DNA of 64,000 nt from Cognatundibacterium crateris (GCF_010078235.1 NZ_JAABOS010000004.1:429816-493815); one strand, 5' to 3'; positions 1 to 7,938 are shown, counted from the first letter of the stretch. The notes: generated by a model not told the origin, from the sequence alone. Numbers and translations: made by a program.

Positions 1-1
1 T

Positions 2-466
2 ACCGAACTGGTGCCGGTAGAAGTTAACTGGCTGGTGCGTAAAGTGCTGCATTTCTTATCGATAGAAGCCAAAGTGCGACGCATCAGTATCAAAGAAAAA
101 CTAGGCGCAGATGGCATGATCGTCTCGCTCAATATCGTGCAGATGCAACAGGTGCTGGTCAACCTGCTGCTCAATAGCATGGACGCGATAGACCGCAAAA
201 AAGGACGTGAACGCAGTATCACAGTTGAGACCATGTTGTATGGGACCGATCACGTCAGGATTTCCATTCTGGATAGCGGTACCGGCTTTGATGAGGGGGT
301 GGAACGGGTATTTGAATCGTTTTTCACTACTAAGCCTGAAGGCGTAGGTTTGGGGTTATGGATCAGCGCTTCTATTGTGCAGGCGCATGGCGGCCATATC
401 TGGGCTGAGAACCGCTTAAACGGTGGCATCATGCGCTTCAAATTGCCACTGATCAGGAGCGAATAA
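2..466 (+). CDS. Sensor histidine kinase, C-terminal part (gene begins before the window)
   Basis: This is the ATP-binding (HATPase_c) half of a two-component sensor kinase. The frame is open to the left edge, so the sensor and phospho-histidine regions lie outside the window. Visible motifs in order are the N box (LLLNSMDAI), the G1 box (ILDSGTGF), an FF(T)TKP stretch typical of the F box, and the G2 box (GVGLGLWIS). The layout resembles the FixL/TodS-like kinases that partner FixJ-type regulators. Its TAA stop shares one base with the ATG of the next gene, a response regulator, so the two are almost certainly cotranscribed partners. The signal sensed cannot be deduced from this fragment. 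Confidence 0.9.
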   Translation, partial: TELVPVEVNWLVRKVLHFLSIEAKVRRISIKEKLGADGMIVSLNIVQMQQVLVNLLLNSMDAIDRKKGRERSITVETMLYGTDHVRISILDSGTGFDEGVERVFESFFTTKPEGVGLGLWISASIVQAHGGHIWAENRLNGGIMRFKLPLIRSE

Positions 467-1098
467 TGCAGACCAGCTTACCGCCTATCGTACATGTGGT
501 AGACGATGATTCCTCAGTGCGTTCCGCGCTGGGGATATTGTTGCAGGCTTGCGGCTTTCGCGTATCTACCTACGAATCGGGGGCCCATTTTTTTCAGGCA
601 GATTTGCCTGCAGAAGTCAGTTGTATTTTGCTGGATGTGAATATGCCCGGTCTGAGCGGCCTGGAAGTACAGGAATTCCTGAATAAGCGGCAATGCCCGG
701 TTCCGGTTATTTTTCTGACTGCCTATGGTGATATATCCATGAGTGTGCGCGCCATTAAGGCGGGTGCCGAAGATTTCTTGAGTAAGCCGGTGCAAAAAGA
801 AGACTTGCTGAAAGCAGTCAATGCCGCCCATCAGCGGTATGAGGAAGCACATCAGTCCAGGGTGCAGCTGGAAGATCTGCGCTATCGCTATTCTTTACTC
901 ACTGAACGCGAACTCGAAGTATTTCATCTGGTCGTGCGCGGCAAGCTCAATAAGCAGATCGCCTATGAACTCGGAAATTCGGAGCGCACGATCAAGGCGC
1001 AGCGTAGCAGCGTGATGGAAAAAATGCAGGTAGAGACCCTGGCAGAGCTGGTGTTGCGCGCAACCCAGCTGGGGGTCTTTGATCAGGGTAAATCCTGA
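466..1098 (+). CDS. FixJ/NarL-family response regulator (receiver + LuxR-type HTH)
   Basis: A 210-residue DNA-binding response regulator. The receiver (about residues 7-125) has the acidic cluster D13-D15, phospho-acceptor D57 in LLDVNMPG, switch T85 and K107 in the SKPV motif. A LuxR-type helix-turn-helix covers about residues 143-203 (LTERELEVF, then NKQIAYELGNSERTIKAQ). Size and architecture match the FixJ/TodT/StyR group. It overlaps the upstream kinase by one base. Its DNA target is unknown. An 18-base dyad element repeats ahead of the genes at 1267, 3102 and 4914, which makes this regulator a reasonable candidate to bind it, but that link is inference. Confidence 0.93.
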   Translation: MQTSLPPIVHVVDDDSSVRSALGILLQACGFRVSTYESGAHFFQADLPAEVSCILLDVNMPGLSGLEVQEFLNKRQCPVPVIFLTAYGDISMSVRAIKAGAEDFLSKPVQKEDLLKAVNAAHQRYEEAHQSRVQLEDLRYRYSLLTERELEVFHLVVRGKLNKQIAYELGNSERTIKAQRSSVMEKMQVETLAELVLRATQLGVFDQGKS

Positions 1099-1160
1099 GC
1101 AGCGAACTTCTCAAAGTCAGCCTGGTTAGAGCTGTAGTTTCAAATAAATATTCCTGATTT

Positions 1161-1178
1161 TGCACCAAAGTACGATAG
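1161..1178 (+). promoter_or_regulatory. Copy 1 of an 18-base dyad motif (TGCACYAARGTRCRATAG)
   Basis: This copy reads TGCACCAAAGTACGATAG and ends 88 bases before the ATG of the receiver-like gene at 1267. Near-identical copies lie at 3019 and 4810, and a weaker one at 31743, all 80-106 bases ahead of start codons on the same strand. Recurrence at a fixed distance suggests an activator site. The identity of the binding protein is inference. Confidence 0.5.
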
Positions 1179-1266
1179 ACCGGCTTGTTCAGGCTCCCTA
1201 CACTGGCGCCTTTCAGCTTGCTGAGCCTCCCCGGATAGTCTTGTCTATGCTGTATTACAGGTATTT

Positions 1267-1665
1267 ATGTTGAATCCATCTGAGCTTATTCATGTCAATC
1301 TCATTGGCAGCGATGATTATGAACGCGCAGTGTTAGGCCTGGTGCTGGGTGCCAGAGATTACCGTGTGCGTAGTTTCTGCAGCCTGGATGAATTGGCTTT
1401 GCCGCGGCACGAGCCAGGCGGCACATGCGCTTTGCTGGCTCTGAGCCGGCGCGAAGTGGAGTCTGAAGCGATGCTGCAAGGAATCAGACAGTTAAGCTTA
1501 CATTTGCCCGTACTGCTGTTGATTGATCAGACATCCCATGCTCAGCTTGCTGCTGCAGTGGTCTCTGATCATGTTTCTTTGTTGGTTCGACCAGTCCAGA
1601 AAGACGTGCTGTTACGTTCCATACAGCATGCGATACGCTCCTGGCTGGAGTCTGAAATCGCCTGA
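1267..1665 (+). CDS. Degenerate receiver-domain protein (stand-alone pseudo-receiver)
   Basis: A 132-residue protein with the length and fold pattern of one CheY-like receiver, and it resembles the receiver encoded just upstream. Compare LIHVNLIGSDDYERAVLGLVL with IVHVVDDDSSVRSALGILL, and RPVQKDVLLRSIQHA with KPVQKEDLLKAVNAA. Key residues are lost. The phospho-acceptor Asp region is replaced by ALLALSRRE, the conserved Lys before Pro is Arg, and the acidic pocket is only partly kept. It probably cannot be phosphorylated. A role as a decoy or modulator of the neighbouring kinase/regulator pair is inference. No convincing ribosome-binding site precedes the ATG. A copy of the 18-base motif lies 106 bases upstream of the start. 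Confidence 0.7.
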   Translation: MLNPSELIHVNLIGSDDYERAVLGLVLGARDYRVRSFCSLDELALPRHEPGGTCALLALSRREVESEAMLQGIRQLSLHLPVLLLIDQTSHAQLAAAVVSDHVSLLVRPVQKDVLLRSIQHAIRSWLESEIA

Positions 1666-1673
1666 GCTTTACT

Positions 1674-1701
1674 TTGCTTGCTGAGTTGAAAATTATATAA
1701 T
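1674..1701 (+). promoter_or_regulatory. Possible sigma-70 promoter for the lipoprotein gene
   Basis: TTGCTT at 1674-1679 is followed after 16 bases by a perfect TATAAT at 1696-1701. The surroundings are very AT-rich. The predicted transcript start near 1708 leaves a leader of about 35 bases before the GTG start at 1743. The -35 match is poor (3 of 6), so the call rests on the -10 box and spacing. Confidence 0.4.
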
Positions 1702-1742
1702 CATTAAAAATATATTATATAAACAACTTGGAGTCAGAAATC

Positions 1743-2906
1743 GTGTATCACCAAAAATTGCAATCTGTCAGTAGTCTATTGGGTTTTATCGTTTCCGGTT
1801 TAGTGCTGACAGCTTGCGGCGGAGGTGGTGGAGCGACTGGCGGTGGTAGCGGCAGTACGACCGAGCCGCCCGTGCCGCAAAAAACTTTCCAGAGACAGAT
1901 ACCGCTCGCGGGCGATAGCTTTACTTATCAACACCAGATAAAAGATGATAAGGGTTCGAGCTGGACTTATTATTCGACCGAGGTTTATTGGAATCCGTAT
2001 CGGAATGCGACTGGCAGCTCAAGCATACTCAACGATAAGTTACCCAAAACCGGATACTTCTTTGCTGGTACGAACACCTCTGCCACCTTTTCCTATGCCA
2101 GTTATTACGATGCAAATGGCGCAGAGCTCCTGTTCTCCCCGCGCTCAGCATCTGTATTGCCTTGCTCGTTTGCACAGCCTTATCAAACCGCGCAATCGCC
2201 ATATGCCGTTGGGCAAAGCTGGGATGTCAGCGCCGTGTTAGGCTGCAATTCCGGGTCTGCTGTCAGCACTTACAAAACAGTCCGCGATACCGGAAATGTG
2301 GCAACCGCAGAAGATGTTACGGTTGTCGCTGGCAAGTTCACTGGATTAAAGGAAGTGGCGACGCTAAAGGAAGTGACTAACCGTACAACACCAAGTGGCA
2401 ATGTCGCTGAAACCAGTAAAGACCTGAGTCGTACCTGCTGGCGCGATACGGTCAGCGGTCAGTATGTTAAATGCGTGGCGACAGGCTTTGATGCCGACTT
2501 TCAATCTGCAATACCGGGAGGCAGTAAAAATCTGAGCATTAGCTCAGAACTGATAGGCCGACTGAGTATCAGCAATGCGGGTGTCAAGGTTTTGCCGCGA
2601 TTTGCCGGTCGTTGGAATCTGACGATAGGGACTGATACGCGCACTAATTTTATTGAAATTGATCACAATGGCGTGGTCAGTAAAGTATTTGAACTCAGTG
2701 CCGGTGGTTTGACCACAGATTTCACGACGCAGTTGTTAAATGCCAGCGTGAGCAATGAAGGTGATCTGAGCTTCACACTCAGCACACCGGCAGCCAATGG
2801 GATCAATGGTACTTTTACCGGCAAGCTCGATACAGTTGTCAGTGGCAGTGGTACGCTCAAACTGAGCAATGGCTATACTGGCACCTGGAAAATGACGCGC
2901 CTTTAA
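1743..2906 (+). CDS. Gly-rich lipoprotein of unknown function
   Basis: A 387-residue exported lipoprotein. The N-terminus has a hydrophobic signal ending in the lipobox LTAC, followed by a Gly-rich linker (CGGGGGATGGGSGS) and a Pro/Thr stretch, as in many Oxalobacteraceae surface lipoproteins. GTG at 1743 is chosen because GGAG at 1730-1733 sits nine bases upstream; the in-frame TTG at 1728 overlaps that ribosome-binding site. The rest is rich in Thr, Ser, Gly and Asn with paired cysteines (residues about 130-250) and beta-strand-like sequence ending GTWKMTRL. I recognise no catalytic motif. A terminator-like hairpin follows at 2948. Anchoring in the outer or inner membrane, facing the periplasm or the surface, follows from the lipobox only. 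Confidence 0.8.
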   Translation: MYHQKLQSVSSLLGFIVSGLVLTACGGGGGATGGGSGSTTEPPVPQKTFQRQIPLAGDSFTYQHQIKDDKGSSWTYYSTEVYWNPYRNATGSSSILNDKLPKTGYFFAGTNTSATFSYASYYDANGAELLFSPRSASVLPCSFAQPYQTAQSPYAVGQSWDVSAVLGCNSGSAVSTYKTVRDTGNVATAEDVTVVAGKFTGLKEVATLKEVTNRTTPSGNVAETSKDLSRTCWRDTVSGQYVKCVATGFDADFQSAIPGGSKNLSISSELIGRLSISNAGVKVLPRFAGRWNLTIGTDTRTNFIEIDHNGVVSKVFELSAGGLTTDFTTQLLNASVSNEGDLSFTLSTPAANGINGTFTGKLDTVVSGSGTLKLSNGYTGTWKMTRL

Positions 2907-2947
2907 TTTCGCTTCATCAATCCGCTATCCTGATTCAGCAAAGTGCA

Positions 2948-2990
2948 TGCGAAAAAAATGGCCGCTTAAGTCATTTCTTTCGCAGCTTTT
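2948..2990 (+). terminator. Hairpin terminator after the lipoprotein gene
   Basis: Thirteen-base arms at 2948-2960 and 2972-2984 match at 12 of 13 positions around an 11-base loop and are followed by GCTTTTACC. The T tract is short, so termination strength is uncertain. Confidence 0.5.
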
Positions 2991-3018
2991 ACCAAGCCGT
3001 GTGGATTTTTTTCTGGAT

Positions 3019-3036
3019 TGCACCAAAGTGCAATAG
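3019..3036 (+). promoter_or_regulatory. Copy 2 of the 18-base dyad motif
   Basis: TGCACCAAAGTGCAATAG has perfect TGCAC/GTGCA half-sites around CAAA. It begins 83 bases before the ATG at 3102. It differs from copy 1 at only three positions. Confidence 0.5.
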
Positions 3037-3101
3037 TTTTCGCGCCTGTGAGTCGTTAGACTGTGCCTGGAAACTCTGATCAACCCTGATCTGCCCCTAT
3101 C

Positions 3102-3578
3102 ATGAAAAAGACCTACATGTCTGTCGATGCTGAATTAATTAATTATTTATTGTCAACTTCAGATGGCCGTCCTGGTGTGCTTGCCCATTCTGGTAGCGCC
3201 ATTACCGCGATTCCATCGCATGAGTTTGTGCTGGTATTTGAAGGTAGCGAGGCGACGCCTGCGATGCGTTTTTATCTGGCAAAAAAAATTAACGAGATGT
3301 TGCCGAATGCCGGATTTGATATGGCGTTTATTGAATCAGCGAATAAACCGGCAGAGGCCAGGCTGGCACTGCTGCATCCTGAGGCATATCTGATCGTACA
3401 GGCCTTGTTGCCCTTAGGGCTGAGCAGTGACTTTTCCATTAGCCACATCATGCAATACGGTTTTGCGCCTATCGTTGAGCGTCAGATGGATTTGCTGCGC
3501 GCCCTGAAAAAAATAGAAGTCTTGCTGCACAACGGTGGCTGGCGTACTCAGGAGCTCATGCAGGATAACGCGGTATAA
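3102..3578 (+). CDS. Hypothetical protein, 158 residues
   Basis: I do not recognise this family. It is a soluble protein without signal peptide or membrane segment, with mixed alpha/beta character. The C-terminal third (IVERQMDLLRALKKIEVLL) looks helical. The middle resembles a small sensor-like fold (HEFVLVFEGSEATPAMRFYLAKK). The gene stands alone between a terminator-like hairpin upstream and a convergent gene 25 bases downstream, and has a copy of the 18-base motif ahead of it. That suggests co-regulation with the receiver-like gene at 1267 and the M60 lipoprotein at 4914. Codon use looks like its neighbours. Confidence 0.7.
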   Translation: MKKTYMSVDAELINYLLSTSDGRPGVLAHSGSAITAIPSHEFVLVFEGSEATPAMRFYLAKKINEMLPNAGFDMAFIESANKPAEARLALLHPEAYLIVQALLPLGLSSDFSISHIMQYGFAPIVERQMDLLRALKKIEVLLHNGGWRTQELMQDNAV

Positions 3579-3603
3579 GCTTGTTAAGTTGTGGCTGCGC
3601 TGT

Positions 3604-4677
3604 TCAAACTGACCAGCGGCCATCCTGGTATAGCTCCTGCCCATCCAGGCGTACTGAACAGGTGACGGCAAATACATCAACATGGTGGCGGCCCTCGCCA
3701 CGTTTGATGTGGGGTTTGGCATAGCTGCCATGTTTGGAGCCCAGCGATAAATGGATGCCGCACATACGTTCGTAAGTGCCTATGTCCATCACTTTTCTGT
3801 CCTGAGAAAACGCGCGATTCAGGCCAAAGCCCAGCTCACGCACCCAGACCACGCCATCGTCAGCACGGATGTTGGCGAGTACGCGATCAAATTCTTCCGT
3901 GCTGTTTTCGGTGCCAACGACCTGACCCTGTTCCACAATCAGCGTGATCGGTACCGGTGGTTCATTGATACGGAAACTGGTATCGCCGAAAATAAAAATA
4001 CGCACTTTGCCGTTCACATCTTCCAGCCGGACAGATTCGGTGAACACCTCGCCTATTGGGAACTGACCGCCTATATTGGCCATCTCGCTATAGTCGCCCA
4101 CGTTGAGCTTGGCAGGTTCTAAGCCACCGCCAAACACCAGTTGCGCACCATCGCCACTATCAATCACAGCCTGGCTGGCCTGATCAATGATGCGCTTGAT
4201 CGCTTTGCCAGTTTCCCGGTAATACACGGGGTCATACTGCAGTGCGTCTATGTAGTAGCTGATTTCTTCCCCGTTCATACGGCCCAGGTGGGGATGCTCG
4301 ATCACTTTCAAACCACGTTTAAACAGTTCCACCCGCAGCCTGTAGGCTTCCAGTCTGAAATTGGTGGACTGCACCAGGATTACAAGATCAGATTTCTGTA
4401 GCGCCGCAATCGCATCCAGTATCTCTTGTGCAGGCACCGTACCGAAATGCAGGCACTTCGCCTGGGGCAGACAGTGCTGATAAGCCTGACTGAGTATGCT
4501 GGCCAGTGCGGACTGGGTGTCAAAGACGATCAGAGCTTGCTGCTGTGCGTTGTGGCAAAAAGCATGCTCCAGTATGCCTGCGATGTGTTGACTGGCGAGC
4601 GTGGTCAGCGCGCTCCCGTCGCCGGAGATGGTTTGACTTTCTACAACTGAGCCTGCATTGGGGGTGATTGTTTGCAT
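3604..4677 (-). CDS. M29 aminopeptidase / NicX-like metalloenzyme
   Basis: A predicted 357-residue cytosolic metal-dependent enzyme of the superfamily joining M29 aminopeptidases (aminopeptidase T) and 2,5-dihydroxypyridine 5,6-dioxygenase (NicX). The C-terminal block carries GLN, then SLGSKHGSYAKPHIKRGEG and HHVDV. The His and His-x-Asp pattern fits the metal site of that superfamily. Upstream segments such as HLGRMNGEEI and GEVFTESV also fit. ATG at 4677 gives the family-like length but has no clear ribosome-binding site. TTG 63 bases upstream, behind AGGAAAG, is an alternative. Whether it is a peptidase or a ring-cleaving dioxygenase cannot be settled here, and no other aromatic-degradation genes are adjacent. 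Confidence 0.7.
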   Translation of the reverse strand: MQTITPNAGSVVESQTISGDGSALTTLASQHIAGILEHAFCHNAQQQALIVFDTQSALASILSQAYQHCLPQAKCLHFGTVPAQEILDAIAALQKSDLVILVQSTNFRLEAYRLRVELFKRGLKVIEHPHLGRMNGEEISYYIDALQYDPVYYRETGKAIKRIIDQASQAVIDSGDGAQLVFGGGLEPAKLNVGDYSEMANIGGQFPIGEVFTESVRLEDVNGKVRIFIFGDTSFRINEPPVPITLIVEQGQVVGTENSTEEFDRVLANIRADDGVVWVRELGFGLNRAFSQDRKVMDIGTYERMCGIHLSLGSKHGSYAKPHIKRGEGRHHVDVFAVTCSVRLDGQELYQDGRWSV

Positions 4678-4809
4678 TGCGGATAGGAGTGAGCGGGAAT
4701 TCTGAGACACAGCATTTTGTGTGGAGCTGTATTTTACCAAGACTTTCCTGTCAGGCCATTGCGAAACACATGATTTGGCACAAAGGCAGGGCAAGCATGC
4801 GCTGTCGTT

Positions 4810-4827
4810 TGCACTAAGGTGCAATAG
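4810..4827 (+). promoter_or_regulatory. Copy 3 of the 18-base dyad motif
   Basis: TGCACTAAGGTGCAATAG lies 104 bases before the ATG of the M60 lipoprotein gene at 4914, inside the divergent region with the M29-like gene. It matches copy 2 at 16 of 18 positions. Confidence 0.5.
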
Positions 4828-4913
4828 ACGAGAAAACTTTCCATGCATAAACTTTGCCATAACTCGGCAATTGTGCCGGTGCTTTTTTTTAAATCTGCAA
4901 TCTGGACAGAATC

Positions 4914-7691
4914 ATGCGAAATTTACCCTATCTCAGACTGCTACCTCTCTTGCTTGCGCTAGCGGCTTGTGGTGGTGGCGGCAGCGGCAGTAGTAACAGT
5001 GGCAGCTCATCATCATCGTCTTCAGGCGGTGAGGGTGTGGTGCAGCCTCCACGTGTGCCCACTGCGGACGAAAAAATTGCGGCCGCGATGCAGTCTGGCG
5101 ATGTGTCTGGTCTGGATAACAGCTTGCAGCTTACCTTATTGCAAAAAGCACAGGCCAATGCTGCTGCTATACAGCTCGGCCAGGTCGGCACCTTGGGTAA
5201 GATTTATCGTAAAAATGGCACTGATCTGGATCAGACGCTGGCGTACACCGGGAATTCGATAGAGATAGGATTACTCAACTCGACTTCAGGCATCAGTTAC
5301 CTGTCATCTGACAATGGAAATGGTATGGCTGCACTGAGCACCTTGGGCAGTGGTCGTGGCATGGCGTATGGCGCGGACGTCTTGTCCTGGATGGCAGGCA
5401 GTACCACACAGCAGCAGCATCAGCCTATGTTTTTGCGTGCCTTCAACTGGGTGCTGACAGGTGACCCGGATACTGCATTACCTGCTACGGTGAAATTTGT
5501 GGTGACGGGGTATGGCGCAGCCAACGTCAACGCTTATCTGAAAAAAATTGGTGTACAAGGGCAGGAGATCAGTTGCGCACTCAGCGATGCAGCCAATACC
5601 TGCTGGCAGAGCGCGGATCTGCTGGTCTTCGGTGGCGGCACGAAAGACAGTGCCACGCTGACTTCCCAGGTACAAACCTATATGAAAGCCGGTAAGCATG
5701 TGATGTATTTTGCGCCCAGCTGGATAGAGTCTGCCGGTGGTCGCCAGGTCGCCAATGCCATGGGTATGGACGTAGGTGGCTACCCTGGTAATTACTTCGG
5801 TTCTGCCGCAGATCTGGGTATTTCTGCCGGACGCACTGTTGCGGACAGTATTGCACGCGCAGATAAAATGGGTGCATTGATCCCTACGCTACAGAAGCTG
5901 CAGGATGAAAAACTGAGTTGGGATTTTAAAGCTGACGCAACGCCACTGATGCCAGTCACGCAATTGATGAATGAATTGGCCGGGCAGCATGGACGTGGCG
6001 CAAATCTGTTTCAGCAGGCGGGCATGGACTTGCATAAGTTGCTGGTATTGTGGGCAGATTTGTGGCGCCCGAATGCAGTCAAATATGGTCAGTTACCACC
6101 AGATCAGAAGGCCACAGCCATCGATTTCTTACGTACGTATGCGGCTGATTCCTGGGTTGTGTACAACCGGACGAAAACCACAGTAGCACCAGCCGGTTAT
6201 GGTGATTACATGCCTAAAGAGGCATTAACAATGCCAGTCAGCGCTGACTTCGAAGATATAGACGTCACGATTGCACAGGGTAGCGGCACCACTGCCATTG
6301 GTCGTGCTGCTATCCCTGGCAAAACCGTCACCATACAGGTGGTTGATGCAGCAGGCGGCTCACTGGGAATGCAGACTGGTTACGCCAGAACCTGGGGTGA
6401 CCCGGTAACCGATAACACTAAGTATGGTCGTCCGCGCCGTCCGGTGTCGTTCCCGGTTCCTCTGCGCACCGATAGCGACAATGTATTCACTACACCTTTT
6501 GGTGGTCCGGTTTACCTGAATTACCATGGTTTGGCATCTGGTAAAGTTGTACGCTTGCGTGTCAAAGGCGCCGCCAAATACGGCCACTTTGATTTTACCA
6601 AGGATATGTCGCAGGCTGAGATTGATGCGGCTTCGGCTGTCATCAAGTCCAAGGTATTTGGCTGGCAGACTTCGAAATTTGTTGGCGGTGAAGTGCATCA
6701 GACCAACGCGTTTGCACTCAGTGTGATTGGTAATACTGATCCGCGCGACTACATCCTCAACAACCTGCGCGCACGTATTTTTGATTCCAACCATATCGCG
6801 AATGGCTATAGCAACATGACGATGTCGGCAAACGTTAAGTCAGTGTGCGATACCCTGAGCTGGACTTGCGATGGCGATCTGCACCGCGCACCTGGCGTAC
6901 AGCATTTCATAGGCTGGATTGCGACTTGTGGCTATCTGTGTTCAGGTAATCCTTCGGATGGTTTTGCCGGGATTTCTGCTGGCTGGGGCTGGTGGCATGA
7001 GCTCGGTCACAACACCGTGCAGCGCGTACATCACATCGTGCCGCCTGGCAGCGCCGGTTGTGTGGTGGAGTGCGATAACAATATTCTGTCTACTGCTTCA
7101 GCGATACGCCAGTTTGGATTGACGGGTATCGACGTGAGTGGTGATCGTATCAACCATAAGGGTTTGTATCAGTTCATGGTAGATAGCCGTGCTACCGGTG
7201 CCACTGGCGAAGCATTGCGCGCGACGATGCAAAAGAAATTGTGGGACAGTGATGACCAGAACGCGATGCGCGCCATGCATTTTCAGCTGGGCTTTTTGTA
7301 CACCCGTTTTCGTCTCGGGATGGCAAAACCAACACCACATACCACCATCGAATATCTGACCTTGCTGACTAAGGGCGATCGTCTGGTGGAAAAAGACTGG
7401 ACTGCAGCAAATGCAGCGAAGTACGGCATGGGACGTTATGCCAACAACACCATCACTAACCATGATCTGGTGTATGTACTGAGTTCTAAAATTATCGGCA
7501 AGGATATGCGTAACTATTTCTTTGCCTATGGTTTGCCGCTCGACCAGAAATCGCTGGATTCTGTCGCTGATCTGAAGCTGGAAGTAGCGCCGCTGAGCCT
7601 GTATGCGTTGGCTCCGGGTAAAGGAAATCAGGTAGAAACCGGTATTTGGATGGATATCGAGGGAAAAACACCGGCCTATCCGTTTAACTGA
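4914..7691 (+). CDS. M60-family (ImpA/SslE-like) zinc metalloprotease lipoprotein
   Basis: A 925-residue secreted lipoprotein. The signal ends in lipobox LAAC, followed by a Gly/Ser linker encoded partly by TCA/TCT runs. The N-terminal half (about residues 90-420) resembles the ImpA accessory region. The M60 domain lies around residues 430-900. The zinc motif HELGH is at residues 695-699 in WGWWHELGHN, and a Glu follows at about residue 719, fitting HExxH-x(8-28)-E. Cysteines around residues 640-720 may form disulfides. Family members (P. aeruginosa ImpA, E. coli SslE, V. cholerae AcfD) cleave O-glycosylated mucin-like proteins, so host or environmental glycoprotein degradation is the likely role. 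A motif copy upstream suggests control together with the genes at 1267 and 3102. Confidence 0.87.
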   Translation: MRNLPYLRLLPLLLALAACGGGGSGSSNSGSSSSSSSGGEGVVQPPRVPTADEKIAAAMQSGDVSGLDNSLQLTLLQKAQANAAAIQLGQVGTLGKIYRKNGTDLDQTLAYTGNSIEIGLLNSTSGISYLSSDNGNGMAALSTLGSGRGMAYGADVLSWMAGSTTQQQHQPMFLRAFNWVLTGDPDTALPATVKFVVTGYGAANVNAYLKKIGVQGQEISCALSDAANTCWQSADLLVFGGGTKDSATLTSQVQTYMKAGKHVMYFAPSWIESAGGRQVANAMGMDVGGYPGNYFGSAADLGISAGRTVADSIARADKMGALIPTLQKLQDEKLSWDFKADATPLMPVTQLMNELAGQHGRGANLFQQAGMDLHKLLVLWADLWRPNAVKYGQLPPDQKATAIDFLRTYAADSWVVYNRTKTTVAPAGYGDYMPKEALTMPVSADFEDIDVTIAQGSGTTAIGRAAIPGKTVTIQVVDAAGGSLGMQTGYARTWGDPVTDNTKYGRPRRPVSFPVPLRTDSDNVFTTPFGGPVYLNYHGLASGKVVRLRVKGAAKYGHFDFTKDMSQAEIDAASAVIKSKVFGWQTSKFVGGEVHQTNAFALSVIGNTDPRDYILNNLRARIFDSNHIANGYSNMTMSANVKSVCDTLSWTCDGDLHRAPGVQHFIGWIATCGYLCSGNPSDGFAGISAGWGWWHELGHNTVQRVHHIVPPGSAGCVVECDNNILSTASAIRQFGLTGIDVSGDRINHKGLYQFMVDSRATGATGEALRATMQKKLWDSDDQNAMRAMHFQLGFLYTRFRLGMAKPTPHTTIEYLTLLTKGDRLVEKDWTAANAAKYGMGRYANNTITNHDLVYVLSSKIIGKDMRNYFFAYGLPLDQKSLDSVADLKLEVAPLSLYALAPGKGNQVETGIWMDIEGKTPAYPFN

Positions 7692-7742
7692 GTCTGCTAC
7701 TGTTGTTTGTTTGCAAAAAAGCACATTTATTTGATTTTAGTC

Positions 7743-7771
7743 ATGTCAATGTCACAATTCTTTGCTATGAT
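7743..7771 (+). promoter_or_regulatory. Possible promoter of an intergenic small RNA
   Basis: ATGTCA (4 of 6 to the -35 consensus) at 7743-7748, a 17-base spacer and TATGAT (5 of 6) at 7766-7771 predict a start near 7778 in the gap after the protease gene. Confidence 0.35.
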
Positions 7772-7777
7772 TCGACT

Positions 7778-7896
7778 CAGCTGCTGTACATACAACCGAT
7801 ATGTATGACGGTAGCAAGGTGTGCGGGCCCACTCTGGTGGGCAAGCCACCGATCCAATTCCGGCGCGGGACCTGTACTCAGGTTCCGCGTTTTCAT
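7778..7896 (+). ncRNA. Candidate intergenic small RNA, about 115 nt
   Basis: Between the protease stop (7691) and the next promoter (7939) lies a promoter-like sequence, three possible stem-loops and a strong terminator, with no convincing reading frame. The stems are CATAC/GTATG (7789-7793 with 7803-7807), GCCCAC/GTGGGC with a four-base loop (7827-7842), and the 11-base-pair terminator stem (7864-7889). GGTGG at 7836-7840 could instead pair with CCACC at 7846-7850, an alternative to the second stem. I do not recognise a known RNA family (not SRP RNA, TPP or cobalamin riboswitch). It could equally be the long 3' end of the protease transcript. Confidence 0.3.
7864..7896 (+). terminator. Strong rho-independent terminator
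   Basis: Arms at 7864-7874 and 7879-7889 pair over 11 base pairs with one G-T pair around a TACT loop. GTTTTCATTT follows. It ends either the protease transcript or the candidate small RNA. Confidence 0.7.
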
Positions 7897-7938
7897 TTGT
7901 ACTTTTGATTTGATGCGTTGTTTCCAGATTGCATAAAT

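Noticed and set aside
1207-1224. Sigma-54 promoter before the pseudo-receiver gene (TGGCGCCTTTCAGCTTGC)
   Set aside because: The TTGC box is three bases too far from TGG.
3019-3036. NtrC binding site for the TGCACCAAAGTGCA dyad
   Set aside because: Half-sites match but the centre is four bases instead of seven, and none of the three copies has a -24/-12 promoter after it.
4678-4860. N-terminal extension of the M29/NicX-like protein to an upstream start
   Set aside because: The extra residues are Cys-rich, unlike the family, and would cover the divergent promoter region containing a motif copy.
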